Of a stretch of 64,000 nt of DNA, positions 36,385 to 45,623 are shown piece by piece. A model generated the notes under the pieces. That model saw only the letters and a list, made by a program, of their open reading frames with translations, searched no databases and was not told where the DNA came from. Position numbers and translations under genes: made by a program. Location of the stretch: NCBI RefSeq assembly GCF_000307265.1, contig NZ_DF158897.1:525252-589251 (forward strand). Direction: 5' to 3'. The first letter of the stretch is position 1; each line of letters starts with the position of its first letter. Origin of the DNA: Oscillibacter ruminantium GH1 (GTDB taxonomy: Bacteria; Bacillota; Clostridia; Oscillospirales; Oscillospiraceae).

Positions 36385-39300
36385 TCAATACTCCACCACG
36401 CCCTCGTAGACCAGCTTTGCGTCGCCGGTAAGGCTCATCTCGTCGTCGGTGTAGTTGACGGTCAAATCGCCGCCTGCGGTTTTCACCGTGATGTCCCGGC
36501 CCTTTTCACAAAGACCGCCCGCCACGGCGGCCGCAACTGCCGCGCAGGCGCCGGAGCCGCAGGCCATCGTCTCGCCGCTGCCCCGCTCCCAGACGCGCAT
36601 TTTTATGGTATTCTCATTCACCACCCGAATGAACTCGGTGTTGACGCGTTCTGAAAAAATTTCCGCGCGCTCAAATTGAGGACCAATTACCGGAACATTT
36701 ATGCCTTCCACCCACGGACAAAAGACCACACAGTGGGGATTTCCCATGCCTACGCAAGTAATGTGCCAAAAGTTTTCACCGATTTCCACAGAATAATCCA
36801 CAATTTTTGATTTTTCCAATGTAGTGGGGAAATCTGCCGCGTCCAGCGAAGCCTGTCCCATGGAGACGCAGGCGGAGGTGACCTGTCCGCTCATGATATA
36901 GAGCTGGACGGTTTTCACGCCGCTGCCCGTTTCAATTTCCAGCGTCTCCTTCTTTACAATACCCTTGTCGTAAAGATATTTGCCCATGCACCGCAGGGCG
37001 TTGCCCGCCATCTGGCCCTCGGAGCCGTCGGCGTTGAACATCCGCATTTTCGCGTCCGCAATTTCCGACTGCTCCATCAGCACGATGCCGTCCGCGCCAA
37101 TGCCGGTGTGCCGGTCGCAGAGGGTGATGCAAAGAGACTCCGGACAGGTGATGGACTTGTCAAAATTCTCCAAGAAGATGTAGTCGTTGCCGCAGGTTTC
37201 CAGCTTGGCAAAGGGCAGCTTGCGCCGCTGTGTCCGCAGGTGGCAAATGTCCACCAGTTCGGTGTTTTGCTGGGTGTAACGGCTGGCGAGGATATCCGTC
37301 AGCGCGTCGGCGGTGTCCAGACTGGTCAGGCAGGGAATCCCCAGCTGGACGCAGCGGTGGTTCAGATGAATGAAATCCCGGATGTAGGCCGGTTCCGTGG
37401 AGCCGGTAAGGATGACGAAATCAATCTTCCCATCCTCCAGCAGCTGGAAGACCCGGTTGTCCTGCCCCAGCTTTCCCACGACTTCCACGTCGGTTCCCAG
37501 CTGAGAAATCTCGTGGGCGGTGCGCTCTGTGCCGTACAGTTTGTAGCCCATGTCCACCAGCTTGCGGGCGATGTGGACGACCTCCGGCTGGTCGCGGCGG
37601 TTCACGGAGATCAAAATGCCGCCCCGTTGTTCCTTTTCCACCTTGTAGCCTGCGGAAACCAGACCTTTGAACAGTGCCTCCTGCAAATTCTTGCCCAGGC
37701 CCAGCACCTCTCCAGTGGACTTCATCTCCGGGGACAGCGACGCGTTGGCGTCCGTAATTTTTTCAAAGGAGAATACCGGAACCTTCACGGCCACATAGGG
37801 CGGCGTTTTGTAAAGCCCTGTGCCGAAGCCCAGCGATTTCAAGGGCTGCCCCACCATGACGCGGGTCGCCAGATCCACCATGGGCACGCCGGTGACCTTG
37901 GAGATATAGGGCACGGTGCGGCTGGCCCGGGGATTCACCTCGATGACGTACAGCTCTCCCTGATAAATGAGGTACTGGATGTTGATAAGGCCGTGGGTTT
38001 TCAGGCTCAAAGCCAGTTTTTCCGAGCAGTCCACAATGGTTTTCAGCATTTTGTCCCCAATGTTGAAGTGGGGATACACGGCGATGGAGTCCCCGGAGTG
38101 AACGCCTGTGCGCTCAATGTGCTGCATGACGCCGGGAATCAGCACATCCACGCCGTCGGAGATCACGTCCACCTCCAGCTCCCGGCCCTGTAAATACTGA
38201 TCCACCAGCACCGGATTTTCTATTTTTCCGGCGAGGATCACGTCCATATACCGGCGTACCTCGTCGTCGTTGTGGGCGATCACCATGTTCTGCCCGCCGA
38301 TCACGTAGCTGGGGCGCAGCAGAACGGGGTAACCCAGTTCCTTTGTGGCGGCGAGGGCCTCATCCAGCCCCAGCACGCCCCGGCCCTGCGGACGCTTGAT
38401 GGAAAACCGCTCCAGCAGCTCGTCGAACCGCTCCCGATCCTCCGCCATGTCGATGGACTCGGCGCTGGTTCCCAGAATTTTGATGCCGTGGCCGTCCAAA
38501 AACTTGGTCAGCTTGATGGCGGTCTGCCCGCCAAAAGCCACCACCACGCCCACGGGCTGTTCCACGTCGATGATGTGCATCACATCCTCGGGGCACAGCG
38601 GCTCAAAGTACAGCCGGTCGGCAGTATCGTAGTCGGTGGAGACGGTTTCGGGATTGTTGTTGACAATCACCACCTCGTAGCCAAGACTTTTCAGCGTCCA
38701 CACACAGTGGACGGAGGAGTAATCGAATTCAATGCCCTGCCCGATGCGGATGGGGCCGGAGCCGAGCACCATAATGACGGGCTTGCCGCTGCGGGGAAAG
38801 GCGCGGGATTCGCACACCTTGTCGAAGCTGGAGTAAAAATAGGGGGTTTCCGCGTCAAATTCCGCCGCGCAGGTGTCCACCATTTTATAGACGGCGGCCT
38901 TCGCCCCAACCGGCAGATTGTCCGCGCGGGACAGGCGGCGGAGCGCCTCGTCGGTGTAGCCGAATTTCTTTCCGGCTTCGTAAAGTTCCTCCGTCAGACC
39001 CTCGGCTTCCAAGCGGCCCTCAAACGCCGCGAGATTGCGCAGCTTGCAAAGGAACCAGTTGTCGATTTTCGTAATGGCGTGGATTTCCTCCACGGTCACG
39101 CCGGACTTCAACGCCTCGAACACGGTGAACAGACGGTGGTCGTCCACCCGGGTGAGCCGTTCCCGGATGGAAGCGGTATCCTCCTCGTCCTTCTTGCGGT
39201 TCAAGGTGTCCATCCCAATCTCCGCGCCACGGACAGCCTTCATAATTGCCATTTCAAAGCCGGGTCCCATGGCCATGACCTCGCCGGTGGCCTTCATCTG

Positions 39301-40422
39301 GGTTCCCAGCTTGCGGGAGGCGTCCGTAAATTTGTCAAAGGGCCACTTGGGCATTTTCGCCACAATGTAGTCCAACGCCGGTTCAAAGCAGGCGCAGGTC
39401 TTGCCAGTGATGTCGTTTTTGATTTCGTCCAGCGTGTAACCCAGCGCGATTTTCGTGGTAATCTTGGCAATGGGATACCCGGTGGCCTTGCTGGCCAGAG
39501 CGGAAGAGCGGGACACTCGGGGGTTCACTTCAATCACGGCGTATTCAAAATTGTCGGGATTCAGGGCAAGCTGGCAGTTGCAGCCGCCCACGATGCCAAG
39601 AGAGGAGATGATGTCCAAGCTGGCGGTGCGCAGCAGCTGATATTCCTTGTCGGAGAGGGTCTGGGTAGGAGCGACCACGATGGAGTCCCCGGTGTGAACG
39701 CCCACGGGGTCAAAGTTTTCCATGGAGCATACCGCGATCACATTGCCAACCGCGTCCCGCATTGTTTCAAACTCAATTTCCTTCCAGCCGAAAATGGCCC
39801 GTTCCACCAGAATCTGACGGATAGGGGACGCGTCCAGTCCGGTAGCGGCGATAATTTTCAGTTCCTCGGAATCCTTTGCCGCGCCGCCGCCCGCGCCGCC
39901 CAGCGTGAATGCGGGGCGAACGATGACGGGATAGCTGATTTTTTCCGCCACCGCCAGCGCTTCGGATACGGTGGTGGCAATGTCGGAGGGAATGCAGGGC
40001 TGACCGATGGCCTCCATGGCCTCTTTAAACATCTCCCGATCCTCGGCCCGGGAGATGGCCTCCGCATCCGTTCCTAAAAGGCGCACGCCCTCGGTTTCCA
40101 GAAAACCCTCCTTGCCCAGCTGCATGGCGATGGTCAAGCCCGTCTGCCCGCCAAGAGAAGCCAAAACGCTGTCGGGACGCTCTTTTTTAATGATGCGCTT
40201 CACCGTTTCGGTGGTCAGGGGTTCCAAATAGATTTCATCCGCCATGGCCTGATCGGTCATGATGGTAGCGGGGTTGGAGTTGCACAGTACCACCTCCACG
40301 CCTGCCTCTTTCAGAATGCGGCAGGCCTGCGCCCCGGCATAGTCAAATTCGGCGGCCTGACCAATGACGATGGGGCCGGAGCCGATGACAAGAACCTTCT
40401 TAATACTCGTATCCAATGGCAT
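36385..40422 (-). CDS. carB: carbamoyl-phosphate synthase large subunit fused to a diaminopimelate-epimerase-like domain
   Basis: A 1,345-residue fusion. Residues 1 to about 1,067 are complete CarB: two ATP-grasp synthase halves (each beginning near VLVIGSGPIVIGQ and VMVLGSGPIRIGQ) and a C-terminal methylglyoxal-synthase-like allosteric domain. From about residue 1,068 (DNA 37221 leftwards) the frame continues without a stop into a DapF-type domain: CGNDYIFLENF, HTGIGADGIVL, FNADGSEGQMAGNALRC and ETMACGSGACAAV. The second catalytic cysteine (CGSGAC, about residue 1,288) is kept, but the first, normally in the QMCGNG-type motif, is alanine (about residue 1,139). CarB makes carbamoyl phosphate for pyrimidines and arginine. 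Whether the DapF part epimerises DAP is uncertain. Confidence 0.9.
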   Translation of the reverse strand: MPLDTSIKKVLVIGSGPIVIGQAAEFDYAGAQACRILKEAGVEVVLCNSNPATIMTDQAMADEIYLEPLTTETVKRIIKKERPDSVLASLGGQTGLTIAMQLGKEGFLETEGVRLLGTDAEAISRAEDREMFKEAMEAIGQPCIPSDIATTVSEALAVAEKISYPVIVRPAFTLGGAGGGAAKDSEELKIIAATGLDASPIRQILVERAIFGWKEIEFETMRDAVGNVIAVCSMENFDPVGVHTGDSIVVAPTQTLSDKEYQLLRTASLDIISSLGIVGGCNCQLALNPDNFEYAVIEVNPRVSRSSALASKATGYPIAKITTKIALGYTLDEIKNDITGKTCACFEPALDYIVAKMPKWPFDKFTDASRKLGTQMKATGEVMAMGPGFEMAIMKAVRGAEIGMDTLNRKKDEEDTASIRERLTRVDDHRLFTVFEALKSGVTVEEIHAITKIDNWFLCKLRNLAAFEGRLEAEGLTEELYEAGKKFGYTDEALRRLSRADNLPVGAKAAVYKMVDTCAAEFDAETPYFYSSFDKVCESRAFPRSGKPVIMVLGSGPIRIGQGIEFDYSSVHCVWTLKSLGYEVVIVNNNPETVSTDYDTADRLYFEPLCPEDVMHIIDVEQPVGVVVAFGGQTAIKLTKFLDGHGIKILGTSAESIDMAEDRERFDELLERFSIKRPQGRGVLGLDEALAATKELGYPVLLRPSYVIGGQNMVIAHNDDEVRRYMDVILAGKIENPVLVDQYLQGRELEVDVISDGVDVLIPGVMQHIERTGVHSGDSIAVYPHFNIGDKMLKTIVDCSEKLALSLKTHGLINIQYLIYQGELYVIEVNPRASRTVPYISKVTGVPMVDLATRVMVGQPLKSLGFGTGLYKTPPYVAVKVPVFSFEKITDANASLSPEMKSTGEVLGLGKNLQEALFKGLVSAGYKVEKEQRGGILISVNRRDQPEVVHIARKLVDMGYKLYGTERTAHEISQLGTDVEVVGKLGQDNRVFQLLEDGKIDFVILTGSTEPAYIRDFIHLNHRCVQLGIPCLTSLDTADALTDILASRYTQQNTELVDICHLRTQRRKLPFAKLETCGNDYIFLENFDKSITCPESLCITLCDRHTGIGADGIVLMEQSEIADAKMRMFNADGSEGQMAGNALRCMGKYLYDKGIVKKETLEIETGSGVKTVQLYIMSGQVTSACVSMGQASLDAADFPTTLEKSKIVDYSVEIGENFWHITCVGMGNPHCVVFCPWVEGINVPVIGPQFERAEIFSERVNTEFIRVVNENTIKMRVWERGSGETMACGSGACAAVAAAVAGGLCEKGRDITVKTAGGDLTVNYTDDEMSLTGDAKLVYEGVVEY

Positions 40423-41483
40423 TACCGGTTACCTCCCATCAAAGTTACAAAGCGGTCAAACAGAAATCCTGTGTCCTTCGGCCCGGTACAGGCCTCGGGG
40501 TGAAACTGGACGGTGAAGGCGTTCAGCTCCGGATAGTCAATGCCCTCACAGGTTGCGTCGTTGGCGTTGGCAAAGCTGATTTTCCCTACCTTCACGGAGC
40601 CGGAATCCACAGCGTAGCCATGATTTTGGCTGGTGATAAAGGTGCGGGGGCCGTTTTGCTCCCGAACGGGCTGGTTCACGCCCCGGTGGCCGTATTTCAG
40701 CTTATAGGTGCTGCCGCCCATGGCCAGAGCCGTCAGCTGATGGCCAAGACAGATGCCGAACATGGGCGCTTTTCCAATGATTTTTTTAATCTGTTCAATC
40801 TGGAAGACGGCCTCCGCCGGGTCGCCGGGGCCGTTGGAGAGCATGATGCCGTCCGGCTTTGCCGCGAGAATTTCTTCCGCTGTGGCGGAGGCAGGCAGCA
40901 TGGTGACTTCGCATCCCCGCTTTTGCAGCTCACGGGTGATGTTGCTCTTTGCGCCGTAATCCAGAAGAGAGACGGCGTATTTTTTCTCGCCCACCGCCGG
41001 ATGGACGGAGGGCGCGGCGCAGGTGGCGGAATTCACCGCGTCGGTGACGGCGTATTGCTTTACCACGGTCAGGTCTTGGGGAATGCTGTCGCAGATGACG
41101 GCGTTCATCACGCCATGCTCCCGGATGATTCTCGTCAGTTCCCGGGTGTCCACGCCGCAGATACCCGGCACGTCCTCCTGCTTTAAAAATGCGTCCAAAT
41201 CCATCTCACAGCGGAAGTTGGACGGCGCATCGCACCACTCCCGGACGACATAGCCCCGGACGGAGCATTTCCCCTCAAAATCCTCGGGGATCACGCCGTA
41301 ATTTCCCATCAGGGGGTAGGTTTGTAAAACGATCTGTCCAAAGTAGCTGGGGTCTGTCAACGTCTCAATGTAGCCGCACATGCCGGTGGTAAATACCAGT
41401 TCCCCCACGGTGTCTCTCTCTGCGCCGAACCGGACCCCCTCGAAAACCTGTCCGTCCTGTAAAACCAGATACGCCTTTTTCAT
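40422..41483 (-). CDS. carA: carbamoyl-phosphate synthase small subunit
   Basis: The 353-residue glutaminase subunit that passes ammonia to CarB. The N-terminal CPSase_sm domain (AYLVLQDGQVFEG, GYIETLTDPSYFGQIV) is followed by a class I glutamine amidotransferase: the nucleophile cysteine is in FGICLGHQLTAL, and the His/Glu pair in TVQFHPEAC. The stop codon overlaps the carB start by one base (TAATG), so the subunits are translationally coupled. AAAGGAATGG lies before the ATG. Confidence 0.97.
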   Translation of the reverse strand: MKKAYLVLQDGQVFEGVRFGAERDTVGELVFTTGMCGYIETLTDPSYFGQIVLQTYPLMGNYGVIPEDFEGKCSVRGYVVREWCDAPSNFRCEMDLDAFLKQEDVPGICGVDTRELTRIIREHGVMNAVICDSIPQDLTVVKQYAVTDAVNSATCAAPSVHPAVGEKKYAVSLLDYGAKSNITRELQKRGCEVTMLPASATAEEILAAKPDGIMLSNGPGDPAEAVFQIEQIKKIIGKAPMFGICLGHQLTALAMGGSTYKLKYGHRGVNQPVREQNGPRTFITSQNHGYAVDSGSVKVGKISFANANDATCEGIDYPELNAFTVQFHPEACTGPKDTGFLFDRFVTLMGGNR

Positions 41484-42211
41484 GTCTTTAGACCATTCCT
41501 TTCGCTTTACGCCACACTTTGCCAGCCTAATCTTTATTAACTCATTATTATCTGCTTTTCACCAGCTGCCGTCAATATTTTCCTTTAAAATATTCATAAA
41601 TTTGTATATAGACTTTTTTAAAAATAGGTATTACTTTTTGTGAAATTTGATAAAAGCAATCCCATGACATACAAGGATGCCTTTCACATTGCAGTCTGCT
41701 CCTAAATATTTGCTTACATTGCAGAATGGAATTTTATACATAATTTATGGAAAAAATTTAGTCTGAATTCCCGGGGATATTGCCGCCGCAGCGCGTCCGT
41801 TACTGCCGGATGAAGTATCCGGCAGCAGATTTTTTATAGCAAAGCAATAAAAAACGCCATGCGCCGCTCTGCGGCGCGGCTAGAATCGCAAGCATGGCCC
41901 CAGAGGGGCCATATGCCGTGAAAAATAGCGTGAAACGCTATTTTTTATAATCGCTCTCATTCAATCCGGACCTTTTTTAGATCAGCGACAGCTGCGTAGC
42001 GGACTCGTATAAACGAAAAGCCGGAGTGGGAATAATCACCTTGTCTCCAAAAGTAAAATGGAAAACGGGAAAATAAAGCAGGTCTACTGAGTTCCTTCGG
42101 CGCAATGGTTAAAATTCGGAATTCCATTTTTCAAAAAACCGTGGTACAATTACTTAGATTTCGCGCAAAATGAAACTCGCCCCATGAAATGGGGCGAAGA
42201 AAGGGGTCGGA
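41484..42211. promoter_or_regulatory. divergent spacer: carA promoter and hairpin cluster
   Basis: No gene is supported in this 728-bp region. On the minus strand a carA promoter reads TTGACG (41575-41570) and GATAAT (41552-41547) with a 17-bp spacer, giving a leader of about 60 nt with no obvious attenuator. Four perfect hairpins follow between 41803 and 41945: CTGCCGGAT, GCGCCGC, ATGGCCCC and AAAAATAGCGT stems, two with T-runs. On the plus strand a weak holB promoter may use TACAAT at 42145-42150. Confidence 0.55.
41803..41945. repeat. cluster of four perfect hairpins
   Basis: Stems are CTGCCGGAT (41803-41811 with 41817-41825), GCGCCGC (41861-41867 with 41871-41877), ATGGCCCC (41894-41901 with 41905-41912) and AAAAATAGCGT (41921-41931 with 41935-41945). 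The first and last are followed by T-runs and can terminate; the last works in both directions. The middle two lack T-runs. No gene ends near here on either strand, so the cluster may be a structured RNA or a decayed repeat element. Confidence 0.5.
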
Positions 42212-43078
42212 ATGGCGGCACTGAAGGAAAAGGAAAATACCGCTGTGGAGTCCCGTATTCGTGCCGCGGCGGAGCGCGGCTCTTTGGCCCATGCGCTGCT
42301 GTTCACCGGCCCGGGCGACCGCATTGCCGCTGCCCGATTTGCCGCCGCCGCCATGGAATGCACAGCGGAGCGCGGAAAGCCCTGTGGTGTGTGCGCCGCG
42401 TGCCGCAAGGTTCTGGAAAACATTCACCCCGATGTGATGACTGTTCAGGACCCGGAGCACAAGAATATCGCGGTGGACGTGGTGCGCGCCGTCCGGTCGG
42501 ACGCCTATATCCGCCCCAACGAGGGATTGCGGAAGGTCTATATTTTTGAAAATTGCGCACTTTTAACGGAGCAGGACCAGAATGTGCTTTTAAAGATCGT
42601 GGAAGAGGGGCCGCCCTACGCGGCGTTTCTCTTCTGCGCGGAAAACTCCGCGGCGGTGCTGCAAACGCTGCGTTCCCGGTGCGTGGAGCTGAAGCTGCGC
42701 CCCGCCGAACAGGGCGGGGATGCGGACGAACAGCTCGCGTCGGCAGAGGCTCTGTGCCGCGCGGTGGGAGAGAAAAAGCGCGGCGCGGTCACAGAACTTT
42801 TGGTGGAGCTGGAACGCAAGAAGACGGATCGGGAGACCCTCCAGACGCTTTTGGAGCAGGCCCACGGTATCTTCACAGAGGCGCTTTTGACCATTTACGG
42901 GCAGGGAACACCGGGAAACACCGAAAAAACCGCGCGATTCCTTGCAAAAAACTTGACAAAGCAGCAAATCATGCACACAATAGAATTGTTACAGACATAT
43001 TGCCGGGAATGCGCATATAACGTGGGGGTAAACCATGTTCTGGGCGCTCTGGCTGTGGAATTGGAGGGTATCCTTTGA
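42212..43078 (+). CDS. holB: DNA polymerase III delta-prime-type clamp-loader subunit
   Basis: A 288-residue AAA+ clamp-loader protein. It has the zinc-module cysteines (CTAERGKPCGVCAAC), a sensor region KVYIFENCALLTEQDQNVLLKIVEE and the arginine-finger SRC motif in LRSRCVELKL. The P-loop position reads FTGPGDRIAAA, without GKT, as expected of the delta-prime subunit, which does not hydrolyse ATP. It overlaps ricT by 4 bp, the same order as in Bacillus (holB-yaaT). Confidence 0.9.
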   Translation: MAALKEKENTAVESRIRAAAERGSLAHALLFTGPGDRIAAARFAAAAMECTAERGKPCGVCAACRKVLENIHPDVMTVQDPEHKNIAVDVVRAVRSDAYIRPNEGLRKVYIFENCALLTEQDQNVLLKIVEEGPPYAAFLFCAENSAAVLQTLRSRCVELKLRPAEQGGDADEQLASAEALCRAVGEKKRGAVTELLVELERKKTDRETLQTLLEQAHGIFTEALLTIYGQGTPGNTEKTARFLAKNLTKQQIMHTIELLQTYCRECAYNVGVNHVLGALAVELEGIL

Positions 43079-44373
43079 CCGAAGTAATCAGCGTCCGCTT
43101 TCGTGGCGGCTGCAAAAACTACTATTTTGACCCCGGAGATCTGGAGATCAAGATGGGGGACCAAGTGATCGTGGAGACTGCGCAAGGCCCCGAGTTTGCC
43201 ACCTGTACGGAGGGCAACCACGAGGTGGAGGATTCCGCCATTGTCCGCCCCCTGAGCAATGTGGTCCGCATGGCCACGGAAAATGACAAGCGCACCGTGG
43301 AGTACAACCGCAAGCGGGAGAGCGAGGCCTTTGACGTCTGCGAGAAGAAGATTGCCGACCACGGGCTGGAGATGAAGCTGGTGAACGTCTCCTGCAGCTT
43401 TGAAGGCACCAAGATCATTTTCTATTTCACCGCCGACGGGCGGGTGGATTTCCGTGAGCTGGTTCGAGACTTGGCGGGCGTGTTCCGCGCCCGGATCGAG
43501 CTGCGCCAGATCGGTGTGCGGGACGAGGCAAAAATGATCGGCGGCCTTGGCATCTGCGGACGGCCCTTTTGCTGCTCCCAGTTTTTGGACGGATTTTTGC
43601 CCGTGTCCATCAAAATGGCCAAGACCCAGAACCTTAGCCTGAACCCCACAAAGATTTCCGGCACCTGCGGGCGGCTGATGTGCTGCCTGAAATATGAGCA
43701 AAATGCCTATGAGGACGCGACAAAGCGGATGCCGAAAAGCGAGTCCTTCGTCCAGACACCGGACGGTCCCGGCAACGTGAGAAGCGTCAACCTCCTGCGG
43801 GAGACGGTGAAAGTGAGTCTGGACTCCGCACCGGAGCCTCAGAAGGTGTACCGCAATTGCGAGATCCGCATCCTGCGCAACGGCAAGGGCAGCCGGGAGG
43901 GGATTGAGATTCCCCGGGAGCGGCCCGAGCGCTATGTAGAGGAACGGGAAGAAGAGGAAGAATTGCAGTTTATGTCCTCTGAGCCGCTGATGTCCATTGG
44001 AAAGTTGGATGAACTGCCCAGTCGGGAGCGCATTGCCCCGCCGGAGGATGGAGAGCGCCGAGGATCTTCCCGCCGCCGTCACCGGGGCGGCCGAGGCGGC
44101 GGGCGGAGCGGAAGTGGGCAGGGCGAGAAAAAACCGGAGGGCACGGCCCCTGTGGCCAAGCCCGGCCAGACGCCCCGCGCCGGAAAGCCCAAGCCTTCCG
44201 CCAAGCCTCAATCCAAACCCCAGCTCCCCAAAGGTGATAAGCCCGCCGTGGAAAAGCCCCGGCAGGAAAAGAACGAGGGTGGGCAGCCTTCCCGCAGGCC
44301 CCATCACCGGGGTGGCCGCCGCAGAGGCGGCGGCGGTGGAAACGCCGGAAGCGGCGGAACGCCTGCGGAATAA
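43075..44373 (+). CDS. ricT: PSP1/RicT (YaaT)-family protein with a long RGG-rich tail
   Basis: A 432-residue cytoplasmic protein. The first 280 residues match the PSP1/YaaT family, including the cysteine-rich GGLGICGRPFCCSQFL and GTCGRLMCCLKYEQ motifs that bind Fe-S clusters in Bacillus RicT, part of the complex that helps RNase Y process mRNA. From about residue 310 there is a 120-residue disordered, basic tail with RGG/RRG clusters (RRRHRGGRGGGRSGSG, HHRGGRRRGGGGG) that the short canonical protein lacks. It starts with TTG at 43075 after GGAGGG. Confidence 0.88.
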   Translation: MTEVISVRFRGGCKNYYFDPGDLEIKMGDQVIVETAQGPEFATCTEGNHEVEDSAIVRPLSNVVRMATENDKRTVEYNRKRESEAFDVCEKKIADHGLEMKLVNVSCSFEGTKIIFYFTADGRVDFRELVRDLAGVFRARIELRQIGVRDEAKMIGGLGICGRPFCCSQFLDGFLPVSIKMAKTQNLSLNPTKISGTCGRLMCCLKYEQNAYEDATKRMPKSESFVQTPDGPGNVRSVNLLRETVKVSLDSAPEPQKVYRNCEIRILRNGKGSREGIEIPRERPERYVEEREEEEELQFMSSEPLMSIGKLDELPSRERIAPPEDGERRGSSRRRHRGGRGGGRSGSGQGEKKPEGTAPVAKPGQTPRAGKPKPSAKPQSKPQLPKGDKPAVEKPRQEKNEGGQPSRRPHHRGGRRRGGGGGNAGSGGTPAE

Positions 44374-44492
44374 ATCTCTTTCCGCGCATACGGATGGAAA
44401 AAAAGCAGGTTCCCCGCTGTTGGTTTTGCGAAAGTACCCTTTGGTGATGTCCGGGGGAAATGAAAACACGCGGCGATTGGTGAAAGTCAAAA

Positions 44493-44526
44493 ACAGGGAG
44501 AGGGAGTTTCCCTCTCCCTGTTTTTT
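44493..44526 (+). terminator. terminator after ricT
   Basis: ACAGGGAGAGGGA pairs with TCCCTCTCCCTGT around a 3-base loop, followed by a run of T residues. It lies about 120 bp beyond the ricT stop. Confidence 0.85.
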
Positions 44527-44599
44527 GCTGAGAACAGAGACATAAATTTATGCCCCTAACCGGGGATATTGGTTTACTCATTTATAAAAGGAGAGCTTT

Positions 44600-45445
44600 A
44601 TGGGAAAATTTGACGGCGTACTGCTGGCCAGTGATTTTGACAACACCCTGATCTATACGGAGGATGCTTTGCGGACGGGAAAGCCCATTCCGCCGCTGTC
44701 AGCGGGGAACCGGGCGGCGCTGGAGTTTTTTATGGAACAGGGTGGTTATTTCACCGTGGCCACCGGGCGTGCTCTCCCTGCCTTTGAAAAGCTTGCAGAC
44801 ATGATTCCCACGAACGCGCCCTGCGTCATCTGCAACGGCGCGGCGATTTACGACTTTGCCAAAGGCGAGTATCTGGAGACGGCGCTGTTGTCAGAAAAGA
44901 GCCGGGAGCGGGGACAGCAGGTGCTGGATGCGTTTTCGCAGGTGGGCGTGGAGGCGTATCACGTGGAAAACGTGATCCACGCGGTGCAGATCAACGACAG
45001 CATCCGCGCCCACGAGCATCTCACCGGCGTTGGAGTAGAGGAAAAAGCCAGCCTGCTGGACGTACCCCTGCCTCTTGGAAAGCTGCTGTTTGAAGCGGAG
45101 CGGGAGGATCTTGAGCAGGTGGAGCAGTTCATCCGCAACTGCGGTTGGGCGAAGGATTACGAGCTGATTTACTCCGGAAAAACCCTGTTGGAGTTGACCG
45201 CCAAAGGCGCCAGCAAGGGCGGGATGCTCCGCAAGCTGGCCCAGCGCCTTGGCGTCGCGCCGGAGAATACTTACGCGGTGGGCGACGAGGGAAACGACCT
45301 GTCTATGCTGGAGATGTCCGCCGTGGGCTTTGCCCCGGCCAACTGCGCGCTTTCTGTACGGCAGAGCGGAGTGCAGATCGTCTGCGACGCCCACGGCGAC
45401 GCGTTGGCGGAGGTAATCGCCGCGCTGGAGAAACGGTATTCTTAA
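44600..45445 (+). CDS. Cof-type HAD-IIB family phosphatase
   Basis: A 281-residue HAD phosphatase with a C2-type cap. Motif I is LLASDFDNTLIY, motif II TVATGRALP, then CVICNGAAIYD in the cap region typical of Cof proteins, lysine motif III in KGGMLRKLAQRLG, and motif IV AVGDEGNDLSML. Such enzymes dephosphorylate sugar phosphates or nucleotide-like metabolites; the substrate cannot be told. It is monocistronic, with AAAGGAG upstream. Confidence 0.88.
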   Translation: MGKFDGVLLASDFDNTLIYTEDALRTGKPIPPLSAGNRAALEFFMEQGGYFTVATGRALPAFEKLADMIPTNAPCVICNGAAIYDFAKGEYLETALLSEKSRERGQQVLDAFSQVGVEAYHVENVIHAVQINDSIRAHEHLTGVGVEEKASLLDVPLPLGKLLFEAEREDLEQVEQFIRNCGWAKDYELIYSGKTLLELTAKGASKGGMLRKLAQRLGVAPENTYAVGDEGNDLSMLEMSAVGFAPANCALSVRQSGVQIVCDAHGDALAEVIAALEKRYS

Positions 45446-45451
45446 AAAAGA

Positions 45452-45494
45452 AAGCGCGGCTCCCTGCTTGCTATGGGGGGCCGCGTTCTTTTTG
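45452..45494 (+). terminator. probable terminator after the Cof-type phosphatase
   Basis: An imperfect stem between AAAGCGCGGC and GGCCGCGTTC surrounds a 17-base interior, followed by TTTTT. It is weaker than the neighbouring terminators. Confidence 0.55.
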
Positions 45495-45552
45495 GATGAT
45501 GACACCGGCGGTAAGACTGCGCAAAAAAATTTTTTAAATTCCATAAAACTAC

Positions 45553-45580
45553 TTGACAAATCCCAGAATTGTGTTATTGT
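45553..45580 (+). promoter_or_regulatory. promoter of the GntR-ABC operon
   Basis: TTGACA at 45553-45558 and TATTGT at 45575-45580, with a 16-bp spacer, in an AT-rich stretch 44 bp before the GntR start. The overlapping TGT/ACTTG half-sites are candidate GntR-binding elements. Confidence 0.65.
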
Positions 45581-45623
45581 ATTACTTGCTTAAGACAACG
45601 GCACAACGTAGGAGGTGCACAAC

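Noticed and set aside
38272..40077. 601-residue open frame antisense to carB
   Set aside because: A shadow of carB codons, rich in His and Gly, with no start context or motif.
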